From positions 84,342-148,341 of the forward strand of contig NZ_QUDV01000009.1 of NCBI RefSeq assembly GCF_003477705.1: a stretch of 64,000 nucleotides of DNA. The letters run 5' to 3'. Numbering within the stretch: position 1 is the stretch's first letter; each line of letters begins with the position of its first letter. The position numbers and the translations under genes are program-made. A model generated the notes under the pieces. The model worked only from the letters and a program-made list of their open reading frames with translations, made no database searches and was not told the DNA's origin. The stretch is from Dorea sp. AF36-15AT. Lineage in GTDB: Bacteria > Bacillota > Clostridia > Lachnospirales > Lachnospiraceae. Positions 17,297 to 26,187 of the stretch are shown here, piece by piece.

Positions 17297-18739
17297 TTAG
17301 CCTTCCAGCTGTGGAAGTTCCTGACCGCGCAGCATGATCACCGGGCCGCCGGTTCCTTCTATATAAGATCGGGTGATCACTACTTCACCAATGCTGTCAT
17401 CCTTTGGAATCTCGTACATAATATCCAACATAAATTCCTCAATGATCGCACGAAGTGCACGGGCTCCTGTATTCTTCTTCACAGCTTTCTCTGCAATTGC
17501 ACGAAGCGCATCATCTTCAAATTCCAGCTTTACTTCATCCAACGCCAGAAGCTTCTGATACTGCTTCAGGATGGCATTCTTAGGCTCTTTGAGAATCTTA
17601 ACCAGCAGATCTTCATCCAATCCCTGGAGCGTAAATATAATCGGCAGACGACCGATAAACTCTGGGATCATACCAAATGCACGCAGATCTTCAATCGTTA
17701 CCTTAGACAGAATATTCTTGTCATGGTCATATTTGTCTTTCAGCTCTGCATTAAATCCAATAGTTGCCTGTTTGGTCAAACGCTCTTTGATAATATTGTC
17801 CAGATCCGGAAATGCACCGCCACAGATAAATAAGATATTCTTGGTATTCACTGTAGTGAGCGGCACCATAGCATTCTTGCTGTTGGCTCCAACAGGGACT
17901 TCTACTTCACTGCCCTCTAATAACTTCAGCATGCCCTGCTGAACGGATTCACCGCTGACATCACGCTGGCTGGTATTCTTTTTCTTGGCAATCTTATCAA
18001 TCTCATCGATGAAAATAATGCCCTGCTCTGCCTTCTCTACATCATTATCCGCTGCCGCCAGAAGCTTGGATACCACACTCTCAATATCATCACCGATATA
18101 GCCCGCCTCAGTCAGAGACGTTGCATCCGTGATCGCAAGCGGCACATCAAGAAGTTTCGCCAGTGTCTTGACCAGATATGTCTTACCGCAACCGGTAGGT
18201 CCGATCATCAGCATGTTAGATTTCTCGATCTCAATATCATCCATCGTATCCGTTGCCACACGTTTGTAATGATTATATACTGCTACCGACATTGCTTTCT
18301 TGGCATATTCCTGTCCTACTACAAAGTCATCCAGCTTCGCCTTAATCTTATGCGGTGCCGGAATATCCTTGATATCCAGGATCGGCTTACGCTCTTCGCC
18401 TTCTTTTTTCTTCTTAATCTTCTGCTTCTTTGGAATCACATTCTCAAGATCATCCACACTGAACATCTGCACTCCCGGCATATTCAGAAGCTGGCTGTAA
18501 TCCATCTGTCCGCCTGACATCATATCAAAGCTCTTCTGCATGCAATCCGGACACACACTGATATGATTCGGCAGATCCATCATCTTGCCGGTCTGGCTTT
18601 CCGGTCTGTGACAGATGAAGCATACCTTTTCATATTCATCATCATCTTTCTTCCGATCTTCGACAACAACATCCTTGTCATCTACTTTTTCTACTTCATT
18701 TTCCAATTCATTATGATTCATATTATCTTTTTCTGACAT
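17297..18739 (-). CDS. clpX: ClpX-type AAA+ unfoldase, divergent paralogue
   Basis: 480 residues. An N-terminal zinc-binding domain (Cys40, Cys43, Cys63, Cys66, with an unusually long spacer) follows an acidic leader of about 35 residues. The AAA+ module has Walker A GPTGCGKT, Walker B IIFIDEIDK and a pore loop GYIGDD (canonical GYVGED). The IGF tripeptide of the ClpP-docking loop is kept (ATIGFNAEL). The RKH loop is missing (PVGANSKNAMVP where E. coli has the GGRKHP region). No clpP or tig is adjacent. It may be a specialised second ClpX or this lineage's main one. Confidence 0.85.
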   Translation of the reverse strand: MSEKDNMNHNELENEVEKVDDKDVVVEDRKKDDDEYEKVCFICHRPESQTGKMMDLPNHISVCPDCMQKSFDMMSGGQMDYSQLLNMPGVQMFSVDDLENVIPKKQKIKKKKEGEERKPILDIKDIPAPHKIKAKLDDFVVGQEYAKKAMSVAVYNHYKRVATDTMDDIEIEKSNMLMIGPTGCGKTYLVKTLAKLLDVPLAITDATSLTEAGYIGDDIESVVSKLLAAADNDVEKAEQGIIFIDEIDKIAKKKNTSQRDVSGESVQQGMLKLLEGSEVEVPVGANSKNAMVPLTTVNTKNILFICGGAFPDLDNIIKERLTKQATIGFNAELKDKYDHDKNILSKVTIEDLRAFGMIPEFIGRLPIIFTLQGLDEDLLVKILKEPKNAILKQYQKLLALDEVKLEFEDDALRAIAEKAVKKNTGARALRAIIEEFMLDIMYEIPKDDSIGEVVITRSYIEGTGGPVIMLRGQELPQLEG

Positions 18740-18754
18740 TCGTTTTCTCCTAAT

Positions 18755-20713
18755 TTATATCATCCTTAAAAAGTCTTCTTCCGTAATGATCGGAATACCC
18801 AAATCTTTCGCCTTTTTATTCTTGGAGGATGTGGATTCTACGTTATTATTGATCAGGTAATTGGTCTTGGATGTTACTGAACCAGTCACCTTGCCGCCTT
18901 TGAATTCAATCAGTGCCTTTACCTCATTACGGTTAGCAAAATGCTCCACACTTCCGGTAATTACAAAGTTCATTCCGGCAAATGTCTGCTCACCTACATC
19001 TTCCTGTCCTTCCGGTAACTTCACTTCCTTTAGAAGCTTTTCAAATAATTCCCGGTGCTCCACATCTGCAAAATACGCCACATAATTGCCTGCGATCACA
19101 TCACCGATTCCATCAATCGCAGCCAGATCTTCTGCGTTCAGATCCATAACCCTCCCCGGGTCGTGTCCGATTTCCTTGCAGATCAGCTTCGCATTGGCAA
19201 GACCTATATTGGCAATTCCAAGTCCGTAGATCAGTCTCGGCAGTGTCGTCTCTCTTGCCTTCTCCACACTGGCGATCAGATTATTATACGACTTCTCACC
19301 AAATCCATCCATCTCACAGATCTCCTCCCGATGCTGCTCCAGATGAAACAGGTCTGCGAAATCATGAATAAAACCTCTGGCTATGAACTTTTCCAATGTA
19401 GCTTCCGACAATCCATCAATGTTCAGCGCATCCCGGCTTACGAACAATGCGTAAGACTTCAGTTGCTTCGCCTGACATTCCGGATTGGTGCAATACAATG
19501 CTTTGGCGTTACTGATACTCCGGATCTCCGTGGCACCTCCGCACACCGGACAGACCTTCGGGATATCTTTCACACCGCTTCTGGTCAGATTCTCTGCAAT
19601 CTGCGGAATGATCATATTCGCCTTGTAGACCTCGATCTGGTCTCCGATACCAAGCTCTAATTCTTCCATAATGCTGATATTATGAACACTGGCACGGCTC
19701 ACAGTCGTACCTTCCAGTTCCACCGGATCAAAAATTGCTACCGGATTGATCAGTCCTGTTCTCGATGGGCTCCATTCAATCTCACGCAATACCGTCTTGC
19801 TCGTCTCATCTGCCCATTTAAAGGCAAATGAATCTCTCGGAAACTTCGATGTTCTGCCCAGAGACTGACCGTATGCTACATCATCATATATTAACACAAG
19901 TCCGTCAGACGGAAAATCATTCGACACGATTTTTTCCGAAAATTTAATAACTTCATTCGGTATCTCTTCCCGACTCACAACAATATGTTCTACTACTTCA
20001 AACCCCTGACTCGCAAGCCAGTCTAACTGCGCTGCTCTGGAATTATGGAAGTCCACACCCTCTGCCTGTACCAGCGAAAATCCGTAGAACTTCACATTAC
20101 GCTTTGCTGTGATCTCGCTGTTTAACTGGCGGACCGATCCGCTGCACAGATTTCTCGGATTCTTATATTTGGCATCTACTTCTGCAATCTCTTCATTAAT
20201 CTTTTCAAAATCTTTATATCCGATCACTGCCTCACCACGAAGAACCAGCTCACCCTTATACGGAATCTGCAGCGGCAGATTCTTGAATGTTCTGGCGTTA
20301 GCTGTAATAACCTCACCAACTTCACCATTTCCCCTGGTAACCGCCTTCACAAGACCGCCGTCACGATAGGTTAATACAATGGTCAGCCCATCCATCTTCC
20401 AGGACATGACCACTTTCTGGTCTCCGGCAAATGCCTGCAGTCCGGCAACATCTTTTGTCTTATCCAATGACAACATCGGACTCGGATGCCGTTCTTTTGG
20501 AAGCTCGCTTAATATTTCATATCCTACATTCACCGTCGGACTGGAAGACAACGTAACTCCGGTCTGAGCCTCCAGTGCCTGCAGCTCGTCATACAGTGCA
20601 TCATATTCGTAATTGGACATAATCTCGTCCGCATCCTGATAATAGGCTTTCGCCGCCCGGTTCAGAAGCTCCACCAGCTCCTGCATTCTCCTGGTATCTG
20701 TATTGTTATTCAT
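18755..20713 (-). CDS. ligA: NAD-dependent DNA ligase
   Basis: 652 residues, full-length LigA. It seals nicks in duplex DNA using NAD+. The adenylation motif is MSWKMDGLT with the active-site Lys. The OB domain, a Cys4 zinc finger (CPVCGG, then CTNPEC), helix-hairpin-helix repeats (GLGIANIGLANAK, IDGIGDVIA) and a C-terminal BRCT domain (FVITGSVEHFANRNEVK) follow in the usual order. It sits 6 nt after the pseudouridine synthase gene and 15 nt before clpX, in a leftward housekeeping operon. Confidence 0.96.
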   Translation of the reverse strand: MNNNTDTRRMQELVELLNRAAKAYYQDADEIMSNYEYDALYDELQALEAQTGVTLSSSPTVNVGYEILSELPKERHPSPMLSLDKTKDVAGLQAFAGDQKVVMSWKMDGLTIVLTYRDGGLVKAVTRGNGEVGEVITANARTFKNLPLQIPYKGELVLRGEAVIGYKDFEKINEEIAEVDAKYKNPRNLCSGSVRQLNSEITAKRNVKFYGFSLVQAEGVDFHNSRAAQLDWLASQGFEVVEHIVVSREEIPNEVIKFSEKIVSNDFPSDGLVLIYDDVAYGQSLGRTSKFPRDSFAFKWADETSKTVLREIEWSPSRTGLINPVAIFDPVELEGTTVSRASVHNISIMEELELGIGDQIEVYKANMIIPQIAENLTRSGVKDIPKVCPVCGGATEIRSISNAKALYCTNPECQAKQLKSYALFVSRDALNIDGLSEATLEKFIARGFIHDFADLFHLEQHREEICEMDGFGEKSYNNLIASVEKARETTLPRLIYGLGIANIGLANAKLICKEIGHDPGRVMDLNAEDLAAIDGIGDVIAGNYVAYFADVEHRELFEKLLKEVKLPEGQEDVGEQTFAGMNFVITGSVEHFANRNEVKALIEFKGGKVTGSVTSKTNYLINNNVESTSSKNKKAKDLGIPIITEEDFLRMI

Positions 20714-20719
20714 AATCTT

Positions 20720-21508
20720 CTATCTTCCTTTTCCGCCCGGCGCATTCTCCGAGCCTTTCAATTCTTCATATAATTCATTCAGTTCCTCATCCGTAAGGCT
20801 CCGATATTCGCCTCGCTTCAGATTCCCCAGTTCGATATTCATAATACGCACACGCACAAGCTCTGTCACCTTATACCCCAGCGCCTCGCTCATCCTTCGG
20901 ATCTGGCGGTTCAGTCCCTGTGTCAGCACGATGCGGAACTTATATTTTCCAATCTTCTCTACCGTACACGGTCTGGTCACTGCATCCAGACCTTTTTCCT
21001 TATCCTGAATATGCACACCTGCTGCCATCTGTTCCACAAATTCATCCGTCACCGGCTTGTTCACAGTCACCTTGTATTCCTTCTCATGACGGTTGCCGGC
21101 GCGCATCATTTTATTAATGATGTCACCGTTATTGGTCATCAGAAGCAGTCCCTCCGAATCTTTGTCTAAGCGTCCTACATAAGTCACCCGTACCGGATAA
21201 TCCAGAAACCGAATGATATTATTCTTCGTGCGCATGTCTTCCGTACAGACCACACCCGCCGGTTTATTCACCGCAAGCACTACCATGGCATTCTTTCCGC
21301 GGATCTCCTTCTTTCCAACTGTCACTGTCTGATTCGGCAACACCTTCATGCCACAGGATGCCGTCACTCCATCTATCTTCACTTTACCGGCTTCGATCAA
21401 CCGGTCTGCTTCACGCCGGGAGCAGATACCCGCATCACTGATGTACTTATTCAGGCGGACTGGCTTCACTTCCCTGCGATTGTATTCTTCCTCAATTCGA
21501 TTCTTCAT
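20720..21508 (-). CDS. rRNA pseudouridine synthase, RluB/RluF/RsuA family
   Basis: 262 residues. An N-terminal S4 RNA-binding domain (VRLNKYISDAGICSRREADRLI) is followed by the synthase domain with the catalytic Asp motif YVGRLDKDSEGLLLMT and the C-terminal GLNRQIRRMSEALGY signature. It isomerises a uridine in rRNA. The GLNRQIRRM form is typical of the RluF/RluB branch; the exact position is not determinable here. It begins the leftward run with ligA and clpX. Confidence 0.9.
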   Translation of the reverse strand: MKNRIEEEYNRREVKPVRLNKYISDAGICSRREADRLIEAGKVKIDGVTASCGMKVLPNQTVTVGKKEIRGKNAMVVLAVNKPAGVVCTEDMRTKNNIIRFLDYPVRVTYVGRLDKDSEGLLLMTNNGDIINKMMRAGNRHEKEYKVTVNKPVTDEFVEQMAAGVHIQDKEKGLDAVTRPCTVEKIGKYKFRIVLTQGLNRQIRRMSEALGYKVTELVRVRIMNIELGNLKRGEYRSLTDEELNELYEELKGSENAPGGKGR

Positions 21509-21702
21509 ATTCTATACCTTTATTTTCTATACTGTATTAAAAATATCTTTCCATATAAAATTCACATTGTTCAATATCTCATTTTAAAGCATTTCTACAT
21601 TTGGTTCAATGTTTTTAACTCATTTCTCTCTTTTCACACGAGGTTACATATGCTATAGTAATATCTAGCACTTAATCATTTCATTCGGAATGGAGAACAT
21701 CT

Positions 21703-22188
21703 ATGATCAGCTTAACTTTAAATACCAAAAAATGCATGGCAGAGCTTCTGCTCCGCGAGACATTCGACTCGTTTCTGTTTATCGAAGGCTCTGTCACCAC
21801 CTTTAATAAATTCACCATCGACGGCTATATCCACAGCGATTTCTATGAAGAGGATGCTCCGGCAGAACCATACAGCGTCTGGAAATCACTCCGGGAATTT
21901 GTCTTTTCTATTATTAAAGGCAAACGGACACCATTGGATTTTCACTTCGTATTCTCCCTATCTGCTGATGCCGTCCGTACTCTTATTACAGAGAATGAGT
22001 TGGACTTTCAGCCGGAATCTGTGCAGGGACTATACCTTAACTTCCGATATAACGGTTCCACGCTCACCTGTGTGACAGGAACTTCATTAAAAGTATTTAC
22101 ATTGGATAAATCACTGGATCACGCATTTGATAAATGGGTAGAAAAATTCTTTGCAGAACATGGGATAGAATATGATGTAGCTTTATAG
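21703..22188 (+). CDS. DUF5721-like hypothetical protein
   Basis: 161 residues, function unknown. It resembles the short Lachnospiraceae family that I recall as DUF5721 (N-terminal CMAELLLRETFDSFLFIEGS, then TTFNKFTIDG). No membrane segment or signal is seen. It is a mixed alpha/beta soluble protein, monocistronic, with a terminator 5 nt after the stop. The assignment rests on memory of the family, not on a search. Confidence 0.75.
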   Translation: MISLTLNTKKCMAELLLRETFDSFLFIEGSVTTFNKFTIDGYIHSDFYEEDAPAEPYSVWKSLREFVFSIIKGKRTPLDFHFVFSLSADAVRTLITENELDFQPESVQGLYLNFRYNGSTLTCVTGTSLKVFTLDKSLDHAFDKWVEKFFAEHGIEYDVAL

Positions 22189-22192
22189 CAGA

Positions 22193-22228
22193 AAAGATTG
22201 CGATTTATTCGAACCGCAATCTTTTTGT
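22193..22228 (+). terminator. Terminator after the DUF5721-like gene
   Basis: Stem AGATTGCG / CGCAATCT followed by TTTTTGTT. Confidence 0.85.
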
Positions 22229-22274
22229 TAATCGTATGTATTTTATTAAAATATTTAATTTGTCATAATTTCAA

Positions 22275-22303
22275 TTGTATTTATCTCTTACAAATGCTAT
22301 ACT
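22275..22303 (+). promoter_or_regulatory. Promoter of the holin-like toxin mRNA
   Basis: TTGTAT (22275-22280), 17-nt spacer, TATACT (22298-22303). The expected start is at the GGGTGTT at 22312. Confidence 0.65.
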
Positions 22304-22417
22304 CATCACATGGGTGTTACCATAACGGTAGGCGGTTAGTCCTTCGACAGAGGGACTGTGACCCTCTGATTACATAGAAACCCGCAAGGGAATCCACTGA
22401 AAAGGAGGGCTAAACCA

Positions 22418-22516
22418 ATGAGTATTGCAGATTTTATTGCAGTAGTGAGCTTCGGCTTAACCTGTTTCAGTATCGGATACGCATTCGGTAAAGATATTAA
22501 CAAAACGCAAAAATAG
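22418..22516 (+). CDS. Putative holin-like/type I toxin small membrane protein (32 aa)
   Basis: ATG at 22418 with AAAGGAGGG upstream. The peptide starts MSIADFIAVVSFGLTCF, continues SIGYAFGKDINKTQK, and is one membrane helix with a basic tail, as in the Hol_Tox small-protein group. The roughly 105-nt leader starts GGGTGTT and contains CAGAGGG/CCCTCTG and CGGTTAGTCC. The sequence after the stop (22566-22594) is the reverse complement of the leader's first 31 nt, with small gaps, so mRNA 5' and 3' ends can pair. An antisense promoter lies downstream. Toxicity is inferred from layout only. Confidence 0.75.
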   Translation: MSIADFIAVVSFGLTCFSIGYAFGKDINKTQK

Positions 22517-22600
22517 CCGCCCACAGTCCAACAAAACTACGCGACTATCTTTGTTATAACTAAAATCGGACTAACCGTCTATCGGCGACACCCTATTTCT
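22508..22600 (-). ncRNA. Candidate antisense antitoxin RNA of the holin-like toxin
   Basis: Minus-strand promoter TTGACA (22635-22630), 17-nt spacer, TAATAT (22612-22607), expected start near 22600. The RNA would run into the toxin 3' end. A terminator-like stem (ATAGTCGC pairing with GCGGCTAT) is followed by TTTTTG at 22513-22508, on the toxin stop codon. Its length would be about 90 nt. Confidence 0.55.
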
Positions 22601-22660
22601 ATAATCATATTATCATGGTTTCATACAAATGTCAAAAAGATTCCATTATAAAAAAGTTAC

Positions 22661-22696
22661 AAAAAGAGCCGCGACTTTCATCACAACTCTTTTTGC
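22661..22696 (-). terminator. Terminator after the MtlD-like genes
   Basis: Stem AAAAAGAG / CTCTTTTT with inner pairing, 17 nt after the stop of the leftward dehydrogenase gene; T-rich on the minus strand. Confidence 0.6.
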
Positions 22697-22712
22697 ATCT
22701 AGGAGAGACAAT

Positions 22713-23786
22713 CTATTTCAGTATATCTGCTATGTCTTTTTTCTGTTCCAGGGCTTCCAGATCTTCCATGATCTCTTTTTGCCACTCTTCCGGTAGATCT
22801 ACAATGTACTCTGCTTCTGTTTTCAGAAGAGTCTTGGTCATTTTTCCATAATACAATGCACTGGCTGCTGTCAGGAGCAGCTCCGGTGAGCTCTGGTCAT
22901 GCTTACGCACGATAGCAAGTGGTGCCATAATTCGCTCGGTAGCACCAAGCTTACGGTCTACGTCTCTTGCATTACGCTCGATACTGTCTACAATGTTTCT
23001 GTTCTGGAATTTATCAACCGCCATATCAGAAAATTCCTTCTGTTCCTTGGTTGTAATCTGATATTCTTCACAGATGCAATGATTTAATGTCTTTAAGATG
23101 CCTTCGATGCAGGATACAATCTCTGTATCATTGGCAGCATCACTGTAGACTTCATATTTTTTATAATATCCAAGGTAAGATACTACCGCAGAAATACAGT
23201 TATATGTGTAGATTTTTCTCTGCATCAGTACATCCAACTTCTCCTCGGCTACCATATTTTCATATGGCAGGGTATGTCCCAATGCTACCACATCGTATGG
23301 CAGATAATCCAGGTTCTGGCTCAGGATATCCAGAGACCATTTTTCTCCAATGGTTGTACAGAATACAATAGCTTCTGCCAGATGCACTCTCTGATCCTCG
23401 CAGAGTTCCATCATATCCTGCTTCACATTAACGCCATTCTCTGCAGTCAGTATATCAATATCGTCCTTTGTACGCACTGCCAGCCCCTTCTTCAGACTGA
23501 CTGCTACATCTTTCAGATTCTTCTTGCCCACACTTACCATGATCAGATCTGCATCTGCCATAGCCCGGATGCCATCTTCCGAGTCAATCAGATAAGCATT
23601 ATAATTCTCCAGTTCCAGCGGTTTTCTTGCTCCCGGTCCAAAAGACACATGATAACATGGCTCAGTCTGCAATGCGTGAATCAATTCTTCATCTTTATCC
23701 AGAAAAGTAATTGATTCCGCTTGAAAGAAACGATTCAGATACCCTCTCCCCGTCTGGCCGGCTCCAATGATTACTATATTACTCAT
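22713..23786 (-). CDS. Mannitol-1-phosphate 5-dehydrogenase-like protein (second copy)
   Basis: 357 residues. An N-terminal Rossmann domain (NIVIIGAGQTGRGYLNRFF) and a C-terminal mannitol-dehydrogenase-like helical domain place it in the MtlD/polyol-phosphate dehydrogenase group. In the conserved catalytic stretch the family Lys region reads MQRKIYTYNCISAVVSYLG. It overlaps the preceding paralogue by 8 nt, so the two are translationally coupled and may form a hetero-oligomer or act in series. The substrate is unknown and need not be mannitol-1-phosphate. Confidence 0.78.
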   Translation of the reverse strand: MSNIVIIGAGQTGRGYLNRFFQAESITFLDKDEELIHALQTEPCYHVSFGPGARKPLELENYNAYLIDSEDGIRAMADADLIMVSVGKKNLKDVAVSLKKGLAVRTKDDIDILTAENGVNVKQDMMELCEDQRVHLAEAIVFCTTIGEKWSLDILSQNLDYLPYDVVALGHTLPYENMVAEEKLDVLMQRKIYTYNCISAVVSYLGYYKKYEVYSDAANDTEIVSCIEGILKTLNHCICEEYQITTKEQKEFSDMAVDKFQNRNIVDSIERNARDVDRKLGATERIMAPLAIVRKHDQSSPELLLTAASALYYGKMTKTLLKTEAEYIVDLPEEWQKEIMEDLEALEQKKDIADILK

Positions 23787-24963
23787 GACCTTTCACCAAT
23801 CCCTGTTCTTTTATTTCTTCTACTGATTTCAATACTTCTGCGTATAATGGTTCTTCTTTATCAAGTTCGCACACATTCTGCAACACATATTCCACACCAT
23901 ATGTCTGACGCATCTCTTTAAGTTTCATGGCAGATTCATCCGTCGACTCATCGAAATACAGTGCCTTCGCTATAGTATCAATCAACGTCTTCGGATAAAT
24001 ACCATGTTTTAAAGCCATACGGCATGGTGCTACGAGACGATCCTGTGGTCCGAGCTTACGTAGTGGATCCTTGGCATGACGAATAACCTTATCTACAATA
24101 ACTCTGTCACAATATTTTGCTCTTGCTTTCTTAGCAAATGCTTCCTGCTGCGCCGGATCTACACCAAGTTCTGCTTCCAGTGTCTGATTGATCTCTTTGT
24201 ATGCACTGTCCAGAAGCTTCTGGATCTCCGGGCTGTTAGCTGCATCTGCAAGAATATCATATCCAAGTAAATATCCTGTATATGCAATAACCGCATTACT
24301 GGTATTATTGGTGTACATCTTCTGTGTCAGAAAATTACCAAAATGATCCATCAATTCTACACTTTTAATCTCTGGAATCTCCCCTTTTAATCTTGACTTA
24401 TCAATCGGCAGATACCAGAAGTTCTGTACCCATACATCCTGTGGATACTTCTTAGCAAGTTCCTCATCCGGCTGTGTAGCGGTACGCATCAGTACAGCTT
24501 CTGAGATACCCACATATTCTTCAAATATCTTGCGGTTCTCGTCATTTAGTGCTTCCATCAGAGGCTTCTTAAATGTCTCTGCTGCATCTTTCCAGTTCTC
24601 ACATACGATGATGTTCTTCACTACTTTCTGTGCTCCGTATGTATTAATGATATCCGCAACACTCTGGGCTGCTGCCGGCAGGTGATTACCTCCTACAGAT
24701 ACAAATGCCAGATCTGCTTTGTAGAACTCATCGTAAATCTCTTTTTTAGAATCGTATGTAAATGCCTGAATACCTGTAACGTCACTGTCTAATGATTCAT
24801 CTCCGAGTACATGTACATGATACTGTTTCTTTTCATTCAACACATTTACAATTGGTTCAAATACATCTACAAAGGTAATTTCAAAATCACTAAGATAAAG
24901 TAACTGTCCGATAAATCCTCTCGCAATCTTACCCGCTCCAAATATAACTGCTTTCTTCTTCAT
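23779..24963 (-). CDS. Mannitol-1-phosphate 5-dehydrogenase-like protein (first copy)
   Basis: 394 residues, close to the usual MtlD length (about 380). N-terminal NAD site KAVIFGAGKIARGFIGQLL; C-terminal domain with YTNNTSNAVIAYTGYLLGY, the region that carries the catalytic Lys/Asn/His in MtlD. This stretch reads TNNTSN instead of the common NA.H form, so substrate and catalytic residues need checking. It follows the PTS/aldolase genes behind a hairpin at 25008-25035 and belongs with them by context. Confidence 0.8.
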   Translation of the reverse strand: MKKKAVIFGAGKIARGFIGQLLYLSDFEITFVDVFEPIVNVLNEKKQYHVHVLGDESLDSDVTGIQAFTYDSKKEIYDEFYKADLAFVSVGGNHLPAAAQSVADIINTYGAQKVVKNIIVCENWKDAAETFKKPLMEALNDENRKIFEEYVGISEAVLMRTATQPDEELAKKYPQDVWVQNFWYLPIDKSRLKGEIPEIKSVELMDHFGNFLTQKMYTNNTSNAVIAYTGYLLGYDILADAANSPEIQKLLDSAYKEINQTLEAELGVDPAQQEAFAKKARAKYCDRVIVDKVIRHAKDPLRKLGPQDRLVAPCRMALKHGIYPKTLIDTIAKALYFDESTDESAMKLKEMRQTYGVEYVLQNVCELDKEEPLYAEVLKSVEEIKEQGLVKGHE

Positions 24964-25007
24964 GAATTTCCTCCAAATGTTTATATTTCCTGCAAATTTT
25001 AGTAAAC

Positions 25008-25035
25008 AAAAAAGTCAGCAGATGCTGACTTTTTT
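25008..25035 (-). terminator. Terminator/attenuator between the aldolase and MtlD-like genes
   Basis: Perfect stem AAAAAAGTCAGC / GCTGACTTTTTT with a 4-nt loop, 5 nt after the aldolase stop. It probably lowers transcription into the dehydrogenase pair. Confidence 0.8.
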
Positions 25036-25039
25036 ATCA

Positions 25040-25687
25040 TTAGTTTTCTGATGCGATCTTCACAAATGTCTGTGCTCTTCTGGTCAGTTCATCGTAATTT
25101 CCTTCTGCGATTACTTTCTTGTCAAGGAGTCGTCCGCTGATACCAGCTGCAGAATATCCTGCTTTCAGGAAATCTGCAAAATTCTCTTCATTCACTCCTG
25201 CTGCTGCAAGGAATTTTACGTGGTTAACAGGACCTTTGACATCCTTCAGATATCCAAGTCCAAGCCATCCTGCCGGGAAGATCTTCACGATATCTGCGCC
25301 AGCATCATGTGCATCCAGGATCTCAGACGGTGTCATTGCTCCCGGAATAGATACCAGACCAGCTGCTTTTGTAGCTTTGATTACATCAATATTTACATTC
25401 GGTGACAGGCAAAATTCTCCGCCTGCTTCTTTGGTAGCAATTACGTGCTCTACACAGGTTACAGTTCCTGATCCGACTTTCATGTCCGGAAACTCTTCTC
25501 TGATCATACGGATTGCACCACTGGTCTTCTCAATTGCGTCCGGATCTGCCTGGTCGAATGTCACCTCAGCCATGCGGATTCCTCCTTTATGAAGAGCAGT
25601 GATCACCTTGCGGAGATCATCTCCGTAATATCCACGACAGATTACCAATACCTTGTTGTCTTCAATAAATTTTACTACGTCACTCAT
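25040..25687 (-). CDS. KDPG/KHG-type aldolase
   Basis: 215 residues, the length of Eda. TIM-barrel class I aldolase with the Schiff-base Lys in ADIVKIFPAGWLG, the catalytic Glu in MAEVTFDQ, and GSGTVTC plus SPNVNIDV loops. It cleaves 2-keto-3-deoxy-6-phosphohexonates (or the related KHG) to pyruvate and glyceraldehyde-3-phosphate. It is the last gene of the PTS operon, 24 nt after EIIB. A sugar-acid phosphate is therefore the expected pathway intermediate, but no dehydratase or ammonia-lyase is encoded next to it. Confidence 0.88.
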   Translation of the reverse strand: MSDVVKFIEDNKVLVICRGYYGDDLRKVITALHKGGIRMAEVTFDQADPDAIEKTSGAIRMIREEFPDMKVGSGTVTCVEHVIATKEAGGEFCLSPNVNIDVIKATKAAGLVSIPGAMTPSEILDAHDAGADIVKIFPAGWLGLGYLKDVKGPVNHVKFLAAAGVNEENFADFLKAGYSAAGISGRLLDKKVIAEGNYDELTRRAQTFVKIASEN

Positions 25688-25711
25688 TGTATTACGCGCC
25701 TTTCTTATAAC

Positions 25712-26185
25712 CTATACATATTTTTCAACCAGTTCCTCTGAGTCTGATACTACTACACGGAAGAATACTTTGATTCCTTTGTCGATCAGATTTCTCAGAT
25801 CCTGATTCTCAGCTTCACTTGTGGAAATGTTCTTATATAATGTCTTACGCCCTGCCTTAGCGCCAATACCGCCCACATTAACAGATTCAAGTTTCACGCC
25901 TGCATCTGCAAGAGCTACCAGAACGCCTGGTGTCTTAACCAAAACCAGGATTTTCTTTCCATCATCTTCACCCTTTAAATAATCGATTCCATCTGCCACG
26001 TTGAAAATCTCAAGGTTAATCTTTGCAGGCACACTGGATTTCATGATCATCTGGATGAATGCGTCTTTTGCCACACCGTCATCAATGATTACCACCTCGT
26101 TTGCATCAGCGTGCTGAATCCACTGTGTCATTACCTGTCCGTGGATCAGACGGTCGTCAATTCTTGTCCATACAATATTTCTCAT
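25712..26185 (-). CDS. PTS system, mannose/fructose/sorbose family, EIIB
   Basis: 157 residues, soluble phosphotransfer protein. The phosphorylated His15 sits in RIDDRLIHGQVMTQW. The central NVGGIGAKAG region and C-terminal helix match the mannose-family EIIB. It passes phosphate from EIIA (28766-29185) to the sugar carried by EIIC/EIID. Within the operon it lies unusually between the dehydrogenase and the aldolase gene rather than beside EIIC. Confidence 0.93.
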   Translation of the reverse strand: MRNIVWTRIDDRLIHGQVMTQWIQHADANEVVIIDDGVAKDAFIQMIMKSSVPAKINLEIFNVADGIDYLKGEDDGKKILVLVKTPGVLVALADAGVKLESVNVGGIGAKAGRKTLYKNISTSEAENQDLRNLIDKGIKVFFRVVVSDSEELVEKYV

Positions 26186-26187
26186 GA

